In this document: positions 59,205-64,000 of the stretch, piece after piece
Layout of the letters: each line of letters begins with the position of its first letter
Position numbering within the stretch: position 1 is the first letter of the stretch
Source of the DNA: Halorussus ruber
GTDB taxonomy: Archaea > Halobacteriota > Halobacteria > Halobacteriales > Haladaptataceae
Direction of reading: 5' to 3'
DNA: 64,000 nucleotides
Assembly (NCBI RefSeq): GCF_004765785.1
Contig: NZ_SBIT01000007.1
Coordinates: 186,001-250,000, forward strand
Notes under the pieces: model-generated
Seen by the model: only the letters and a program-made list of their open reading frames with translations
What the model was told of the DNA's origin: nothing
The model's database searches: none
Position numbers and translations under genes: made by a program

Positions 59205-59497
59205 ATGCAGTTAGAATACGACATGAACGCGACTCTCGACGGACGAGGAGACTCGGACTGGCGAGTCGTCGCTCGGTTCGACCACGACCCCGAGGAAGCG
59301 CAGGGTCACGACGTTACCGAGGAGGACTGCACATGGACGTGTATCGAAACGGCGAGAAGTACCGCCGGGCGTGGGACTTTCCGGAAATCGACCTCAACGA
59401 CGCGCCGGGATACTGTCGAGAGTACCTCTGTCGGCACAGCGACTGGTTGCTCTCGCGCTTCGAGAAGTGGCACGGACTTCGCCAAGTGACAGACTAA
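59205..59497 (+). pseudogene. Frameshifted small gene (or sequencing error)
   Basis: Reading ATG at 59205 gives MQLEYDMNATLDGRGDSDWR... to GHDVTEE, then the sense continues only in the next frame: GLHMDVYRNGEKYRRAWDFP... to the stop at 59497. Inserting one G in GAGGAGGAC (about 59333) joins them perfectly as GHDVTEEGLHMDVYRNGEKY. A third-frame stretch from GTG at 59098 (MTDEWELDSTR) may be the original N-terminus, implying a second one-base loss. Family not named. Its end overlaps the next gene tail-to-tail. Confidence 0.65.
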
Positions 59498-59637
59498 TCC
59501 TCGATTGGTTCCCACTCTAGCGTTTCCGGATGCGGATACTCGGCGTCTTCTGGAGGTTCGAACTCCGATTTCGGTTTCCCGGTTCGCTCCGAGAGAAACT
59601 CCGAGACGCTCAGTCGGTCGTCGTTCTGGAGAGACAT
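59494..59637 (-). CDS. Small acidic protein, 47 aa
   Basis: MSLQNDDRLSVSEFLSERTG... to ...ETLEWEPIED, rich in acids and prolines. A longer frame to 59706 adds a histidine/arginine-rich leader that I reject. Meets the frameshifted gene tail-to-tail with a 4-nt overlap. A small toxin-antitoxin type pair was considered but there is no supporting motif. Confidence 0.6.
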   Translation of the reverse strand: MSLQNDDRLSVSEFLSERTGKPKSEFEPPEDAEYPHPETLEWEPIED

Positions 59638-59695
59638 CGGTCGTCTTCTTCGACTATGTTGCCACACCGATATAAAACTGTGGGAGTGTCCGGTT

Positions 59696-60892
59696 TCAGT
59701 CCCCACGCGCCACGCTCGGGTCTCGACCGCCGGTCGGAAGCTTATTCCCGGCCCACAGCACGACCAGCACGGCCAGAATCGCTATCAGCAGCCCCCCGAA
59801 GGTCCGGAACACCGTGTTGTAGGCGAATCCGGCGTCCACCAGCGCGCCGACGACGACGCTCCCGGTGGCCTGCACTATCATCATCGACCCGCTGTACAGC
59901 GAGTAGGCGCTGGCGCGGTTCTCGTCGGGGAGCGAGTCGAGCAGGTAGGTGTCGAGCGCGGGGAAGAGGCTGTGGACGACGTAGCCCAGAATCGCGGTGA
60001 CGGCCGCCAGCATCGCCAGTCCCTGCGCCGCGGTGAGCGCGAATAGACAGGCGACGAACCCGCCGAGAATCGACAGCATCAGCGGGACGTGAGGCAGGCG
60101 ATCTGCGAGTCGGCCCGTGACCCAGAACGCCGGGACCCCGGCGGCGAACACCACCGTGAGGAGCGTGTTGGCGGTCCCGGCGTCGATACCCTTCGTCGCG
60201 GTCACGTACTTCACGTAGAAGTTGAACAGGCCGTTCCAGACGAACCCGGTCGCGCCGAGGATAGCGATGCCGCTCAGGATGATGGGCCACTGTCTGCGGG
60301 CGGCCGTCAGCAGGTTGCGGTCCTCGGTCCCGGCGTCGGGCATCTCGATTTGGCGCGCGGCCCAGTAGAATCCGCCGGTCGCAACGGCCGCCACGACCGC
60401 GATGATACCGAAGACGGCGCGCCACGGCGCGGCGAGTAGCACCGCGCCGACGAACAGCGGAGCAATCACGGCCGCGAGCTGACTCGCGGTGCCGTGAATC
60501 CCGAGCGTCCGACCGACGCGCTCGGGGTAGAGTTCCGTCAGCAGGGGGTTCGCCGCGATGAAGTACGCGCCGCTGGCGACGCCCATCAGGAACGCGCCGA
60601 CGCCGAGCATGACCACCGAGTTGGCGACCGACATGAACGCCGCCGCGCCGGTCAGCACCCCGCCGGTCCCGAGGACGACCGTGTGGCGGTCCACCCGCGT
60701 CAGCAGGTAGCCCGTCGGAATCCGAGGCGTGGCGCTCCCCAACCACGCCAGCGTGGCGACGAGGCCCGCCGTGGACTCGGTGAGCGCGAACGCCGCCGAG
60801 AGCGGTTCGAGCAGCGGCGCGAACACGATTCGGGCGAGGTTGACCAGAAAGACGACCGAACACATCGAAGCGAAGACCCGACCACGAGACAC
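59696..60892 (-). CDS. MFS transporter
   Basis: A 398-residue MFS protein of about twelve helices. A helix 2-3 loop GYLLTRVDRHTV and the later GTASQLAAVIAPLFVGAVLLAAPWR fit carriers of the nitrate/nitrite or organic-anion style (NarK-like helix 5 glycine pattern is only suggested). The C-terminus ends in a short basic/Gly tail. No operon partner. Substrate unknown. Confidence 0.87.
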   Translation of the reverse strand: MSRGRVFASMCSVVFLVNLARIVFAPLLEPLSAAFALTESTAGLVATLAWLGSATPRIPTGYLLTRVDRHTVVLGTGGVLTGAAAFMSVANSVVMLGVGAFLMGVASGAYFIAANPLLTELYPERVGRTLGIHGTASQLAAVIAPLFVGAVLLAAPWRAVFGIIAVVAAVATGGFYWAARQIEMPDAGTEDRNLLTAARRQWPIILSGIAILGATGFVWNGLFNFYVKYVTATKGIDAGTANTLLTVVFAAGVPAFWVTGRLADRLPHVPLMLSILGGFVACLFALTAAQGLAMLAAVTAILGYVVHSLFPALDTYLLDSLPDENRASAYSLYSGSMMIVQATGSVVVGALVDAGFAYNTVFRTFGGLLIAILAVLVVLWAGNKLPTGGRDPSVARGD

Positions 60893-61199
60893 GCTCGACT
60901 CTACTCCGAGGGCACAGTCAAACCTTCCGAATCCGGCGAACTGAACGTTTCAACCGAGTGTTAGTGAGTCCGTGGCGGGTTCGCATGGGCCGAGGTAGCG
61001 GCGTTCAGCGACTGAAATACACCTCTCTTGATCGTATTTTTATTTTCTTAGCGATTGTGAATATTCCTTTGCCGAGGGAACGACCGCGGGTCGCGTCCGA
61101 TACTTCGAGACCACAGTCGCCGTTCCCGCGGCGTAGGCAGACCCTACTGCGGAGAACGGCCCCCAAACTTTTCCCCGGGTCCGTCGTACTCCAGTCGCT
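60893..61199. other. Intergenic region
   Basis: 307 nt between divergent genes. AT-rich around 61030-61070 (GTATTTTTATTTTCTTAGC), which may supply promoters. Nothing else recognisable. Confidence 0.5.
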
Positions 61200-61427
61200 A
61201 TGAAATCTATTCGTCGCGGCCTCTGGGACGGCGAAGTCGAGAAGGACACTCGGGGCCGATTCGCGTGCGGTATCTGCCGTGAGTCGCTGACGGTCCCCGA
61301 GTCGGCGGTCTCCGACGAGTCGGCAGACGAGTCCATAGAGACCGACGGCGGGGTCCGGTCGTGTCCGGAGTGCGGCCGGTCGTGGAAGTCGCGCCAGACT
61401 CCTCGCTGGCGGACGACCGGCGGATAG
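61200..61427 (+). CDS. Small zinc-ribbon protein, 75 aa
   Basis: Two C-x2-C knuckles, FACGICRESL and RSCPECGRSW, separated by an acidic linker (SAVSDESADESIETDG), form a zinc-ribbon. Such proteins bind nucleic acids or partners; this one is short and alone. Start ATG; composition is normal for the genome. Confidence 0.85.
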   Translation: MKSIRRGLWDGEVEKDTRGRFACGICRESLTVPESAVSDESADESIETDGGVRSCPECGRSWKSRQTPRWRTTGG

Positions 61428-61517
61428 ACGGCGTCCGCGGTGCAAGCGAAACTCGTTCTACTCGGCCACCGCGTCGAAGGCGGGTGGCGAGACGGCCGGA
61501 GCGTCGCCGTCGCATTC

Positions 61518-61691
61518 TCAGTAATCGACCGACCCGTAGGACAGCAACGCAATCAGTACGAAGCCGACGAACGTCGCCACGACCAGAAAGCTACTCAGGG
61601 GCTTGCCGTTCACCACCGAGTGGACGAACCAGACGGCACCCCACGCGAGAAAGAACCCGACGATGCTCTCGATGGAGATGATGGGCCTCAC
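61518..61691 (-). CDS. Small membrane protein, 57 aa
   Basis: A GTG-started frame reading MRPIISIESIVGFFLAWGA... and ending ...LLSYGSVDY, with two hydrophobic helices (SIVGFFLAWGAVWFVHSVV and FLVVATFVGFVLIALL) around the turn NGKPLSS. It lies below a 60-residue ORF cutoff and is overlapped by arginine-rich frames of the other strand. Good GC3 and clean helix pattern support it. Confidence 0.72.
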   Translation of the reverse strand: MRPIISIESIVGFFLAWGAVWFVHSVVNGKPLSSFLVVATFVGFVLIALLSYGSVDY

Positions 61692-61729
61692 GTTCGGCCC
61701 GACGAACTAACAAAATAAATAGCTATCTT

Positions 61730-62818
61730 TCACTCGAACACCGCGTCGAAGGCGTCCGCGCCGAGGGGGTCGAAGCGCCCGGCCTCGACGTTCTCCTCGA
61801 CGTGTTCGGGTCGGCTCATCCCCACCAGCGAGGAGGTCACGCCGGGCGCGCTCCGGGCGAAGTTGATGGCGCGCTGGACCGTGGTGTCGCCCTCCAGTCG
61901 GTCTTCCACGTCCTCGGGAATCTCGCTCGCCAAGTCGCCCTGCGCGATGCTGGCGCTGGTGAAGACGTTCAGGCCCGCCTCGTGGGCGAACCAGAGCGCG
62001 CTCTGGGGACCCTCCGGCCCCTCGTGGGACTCGACGGTGAACCCGTCGGCCATGAAGACGTTGAAGGGCAACTGAATCGCCCGGAGGTGCGTCGCGGTGT
62101 TCTCGGCGGCCTTGGCGGCCTTCCGGGCGCGAGAGACGATTTCGGGGAGCGAGAGGTACTGGTCGTCGCCCTCGGGCACCCGGAGGGCGTTCCACGTCGC
62201 CACGCCGTACTTCGAGATGTCGCCCTCGGCGGCGCGCTCCTCGAGTCGGGTGAAGGTGGCTTCGAGTTGGTCGTAGACCTCCTCGCGGGACCGAGCGTGG
62301 AGTTGCGTCTCGGGGTTGTGGACGTAGTAGAGGTCGATCTCCTCGACGCCCAGATTGTCGAGCGACCAGTCCAGTTGGGTGTCGATGAAGTCGGGCGCGA
62401 TGCAGTGGCTTCCCCGCGCCAAATCTTCCCGCTCGACGAGGCCGGTGTCCACGAACTCGCGCTTGACGTACTCGCCGGGATTCTCCGGGCGCTCGCCGTC
62501 GAAGGGGAGAAAGCCGCCCTTGGTCGAGACGAACGCCGAGTCGCGGGACACGTCGGCCTCCTCGATTGCCCGCCCGACGACGCGCTCGCTCCGCTGGCAC
62601 CGGTAGTTGATGGCGGTGTCCACGACGTTGATGCCGCTTTCTAGCGCCGTCGTGATGGCGTCGCGGTACCGCGAATCGACCGCGTCGGTCGAGTCGCCGA
62701 GGTAGGTCCCGACCCCGACCGACGAAATCGCCAGTCCGTCGAACCGCCGGAAGTAGGTCCGACCGAAGTCGTCGCCGTGTTCGAGTTTGTACTCGTAGGT
62801 TCCGTCGTCGGTGGCCAT
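61730..62818 (-). CDS. Aldo/keto reductase
   Basis: A 362-residue AKR (longer subgroup). Asp67 and Tyr72 (VVDTAINYRCQ), Lys100 (VSTKGGF) and His167 (YYVHNPET) make up the catalytic tetrad; SLVGMSRPEHVEENV is the cofactor phosphate region. This resembles oxidoreductases of the YajO/L-galactose-dehydrogenase-like branch. Start at MATDDGTYEYK; upstream codons are leader. Substrate unknown. Confidence 0.92.
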   Translation of the reverse strand: MATDDGTYEYKLEHGDDFGRTYFRRFDGLAISSVGVGTYLGDSTDAVDSRYRDAITTALESGINVVDTAINYRCQRSERVVGRAIEEADVSRDSAFVSTKGGFLPFDGERPENPGEYVKREFVDTGLVEREDLARGSHCIAPDFIDTQLDWSLDNLGVEEIDLYYVHNPETQLHARSREEVYDQLEATFTRLEERAAEGDISKYGVATWNALRVPEGDDQYLSLPEIVSRARKAAKAAENTATHLRAIQLPFNVFMADGFTVESHEGPEGPQSALWFAHEAGLNVFTSASIAQGDLASEIPEDVEDRLEGDTTVQRAINFARSAPGVTSSLVGMSRPEHVEENVEAGRFDPLGADAFDAVFE

Positions 62819-62949
62819 GTCGGGGGGTAGCGCCCCGAAGCGGATAAGCGCGCAGGATTCGGGGCGGTTCGGTTTCCGAGAAAACCCGCACCGAAATCGG
62901 CGATTTCGAAGTGGAAATTCCAATAGGTTAGCCGCGTGTCGTATTATCC

Positions 62950-63615
62950 ATGTTCGAGCGTTCGCCGACTCCCGACGCTTCCGGAGGAGTCCCGGGCCGC
63001 CCGTCTGACAGCGCGCTCCCCGGTCTGCTCGACCGGTACGCCGACTGGGGGCTGTACGGTCTCCTCGCGGGGACGATTCTGGGCCTCTTCGCGTTCGTCA
63101 CCAACCCCGTGCCGGACCCCTCGTTCCCGTGGGCGACCCTGCCCGCTTCGCTTCGACTCCCGGTCGCCCAACCCCGAATCGAGCATTGGCCGGTGACTTA
63201 CACCGTCGCCGTCTGGCTGTGGGTGTTCTGCTTCCCGGCGGTGTTTCTGGCGGGCTACCGGCGGTACGGACGAAAGCGGGTCGGCGGCGACCTGCGCGGC
63301 TCGACTCTCTGGCTGGTCGGACTCCCGGCCGCCGCGATGCTCGCGCTGACGACCTACTGTCGGTTCTTCTGGCCGAAGCTCTCCCCGGCGTCGTGGAACG
63401 CACCGTCGTACACCTTCGTCTGCTGGCTCTACTGCTCGTCGTACGTCCCGGCGTGGAGCAACGCGGCCTACGCCGTCGCCGCGCTCGGCCTCGGCGCGAC
63501 CCTGCTCGCACGTCGAGACGCCGACCTGACGAAGTACGCGCTGGCAACCTTCGGCGTGCTGGCGCTCCCGCTCGGCCTGCCTGCGCTCTACGCGGCGTAT
63601 CTGCGCCACCAGTAA
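62950..63615 (+). CDS. Multi-pass membrane protein, unknown function
   Basis: A 221-residue protein with about five helices (GLYGLLAGTILGLFAFV, VTYTVAVWLWVFCFPAVFLAGY, LWLVGLPAAAMLALTTYC, YTFVCWLYCSSYV, and two more near the end). Aromatic-rich and Pro-rich between helices. Family not recognised. Confidence 0.78.
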   Translation: MFERSPTPDASGGVPGRPSDSALPGLLDRYADWGLYGLLAGTILGLFAFVTNPVPDPSFPWATLPASLRLPVAQPRIEHWPVTYTVAVWLWVFCFPAVFLAGYRRYGRKRVGGDLRGSTLWLVGLPAAAMLALTTYCRFFWPKLSPASWNAPSYTFVCWLYCSSYVPAWSNAAYAVAALGLGATLLARRDADLTKYALATFGVLALPLGLPALYAAYLRHQ

Positions 63616-63631
63616 GATTTCCCAGAAGGAG

Positions 63632-64000
63632 TTACACGTCGCCGTTCAGCGCGGCGAAGATGTCGTCGGCGAGTTCGGCTTGGGACCACATCGCGGCTTC
63701 GGCCCCGCTGGCGTAGGCCGCGCCCTCGACCGGAACCTGTCCGCCGCCCATCCGAGCGTGGCCGCCAGCACTCGCGCCGGGGATGTCGGTGGCGACCGAT
63801 TCGAGCGCCTTGCCCATGTGGACTCGGTCGTCGCGCGACCGCCCCGAGAGGTGGACCGTCTCGTCGCGCCGACCGAAGACGACGACGGCCGTGACGCCCT
63901 CCAGTTGGAGGAGTTCGTCGGCGGCCTGCGGGATGGCGTCGGCGTTGTTGATGCGCCCCACGTCGCTGACCGCGAACGACCCGCGGACGTCCCGGCCCGA
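63632..64000 (-). CDS. DHH/DHHA1-family phosphoesterase, C-terminal part (5' cut by window edge)
   Basis: The frame is open to the right edge (SGRDVRGSFAVSDVGR... on the minus strand), so the first visible Met-type codon (GTG at 63961) is not the start. The visible 122 residues end with GGHARMGGGQVPVEGAAY, the GGH...GG signature of the DHHA1 domain (NrnA/exopolyphosphatase-like). The catalytic DHH part lies outside the window. Confidence 0.85.
   Translation of the reverse strand, partial: SGRDVRGSFAVSDVGRINNADAIPQAADELLQLEGVTAVVVFGRRDETVHLSGRSRDDRVHMGKALESVATDIPGASAGGHARMGGGQVPVEGAAYASGAEAAMWSQAELADDIFAALNGDV

Noticed and set aside
59494-59497. Toxin-antitoxin interpretation of the two small convergent genes at 59.2-59.6 kb
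   Set aside because: Convergent rather than co-directional, one is frameshifted, and neither shows a toxin or antitoxin motif.

Overview
This window is a stretch of chromosome from a halophilic archaeon (class Halobacteria). The evidence is a high-GC backbone coding for very acidic proteins, Tat-dependent lipoprotein signals (RR...GC), GTG starts, TATA boxes about 25-28 nt before leaderless ATGs, and several genes typical of haloarchaea (gfcR with glucose dehydrogenase, HTH-10 regulators, the che set with cheC and cheD, DUF3179). Several AT-richer patches (1-1.2 kb, 15.6-16.5 kb, 25.0-26.1 kb, 30.1-30.9 kb, 52.2-54.7 kb) hold orphan or defence-like genes and look acquired. No rRNA, tRNA or CRISPR array was seen.

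Layout. 0-7.4 kb: an unidentified gene cut by the left edge, glutamate synthase gltB, an MFS transporter. 7.9-15.6 kb: a six-gene minus-strand ABC cluster of branched-chain amino-acid/amide type (binding protein, livG, livF, livH, livM, then a ketoacyl synthase III-like gene), with a divergent 3-hydroxybutyrate dehydrogenase-like SDR. 15.7-25.7 kb: a HEPN-like orphan, an MFS transporter, an HTH-10 regulator, an aldo/keto reductase beside a fragment of a second copy, small membrane proteins, a PP-loop protein of the PAPS-reductase family and a CGYS glutaredoxin. 26.1-35.6 kb: semi-phosphorylative Entner-Doudoroff functions: gfcR overlapping glucose dehydrogenase, then a KDG/KDPG aldolase and gluconate dehydratase, interspersed with two HAD phosphatases, an AIR-synthase-like protein and a ubiquitin-like protein without a diglycine tail. 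35.7-42.5 kb: an acetamidase/formamidase, a TrmB-type regulator, a broken MFS gene and a DUF3179 lipoprotein. 43.1-52.2 kb: a chemotaxis operon cheY-cheA-cheC-transducer-cheW-cheC-cheD, whose CheA carries an extraordinary acidic linker. 52.6-54.6 kb: an Mrr-like nuclease converging on a Dam-type adenine methylase. 54.7-64 kb: msrA, a ccdA-tlpA-sco redox/copper cluster, a GpgS-like glycosyltransferase, transporters, a second aldo/keto reductase and a partial DHH-family gene.

The most striking non-coding signal is a family of about 120-bp intergenic elements (four full copies and a fragment, in both orientations). Their three nested helices change sequence between copies but stay paired, and each element is preceded by 27-bp tandem units. 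Two further dispersed repeat types, an IS200/IS605-like remnant upstream of cheY, two frameshifted genes and an apparent ATT start codon for livM are also reported. Three genes absent from a simple ORF view were found by reading: the left-edge partial gene, a 52-aa gene at 16.6 kb and a 57-aa membrane protein gene at 61.6 kb.
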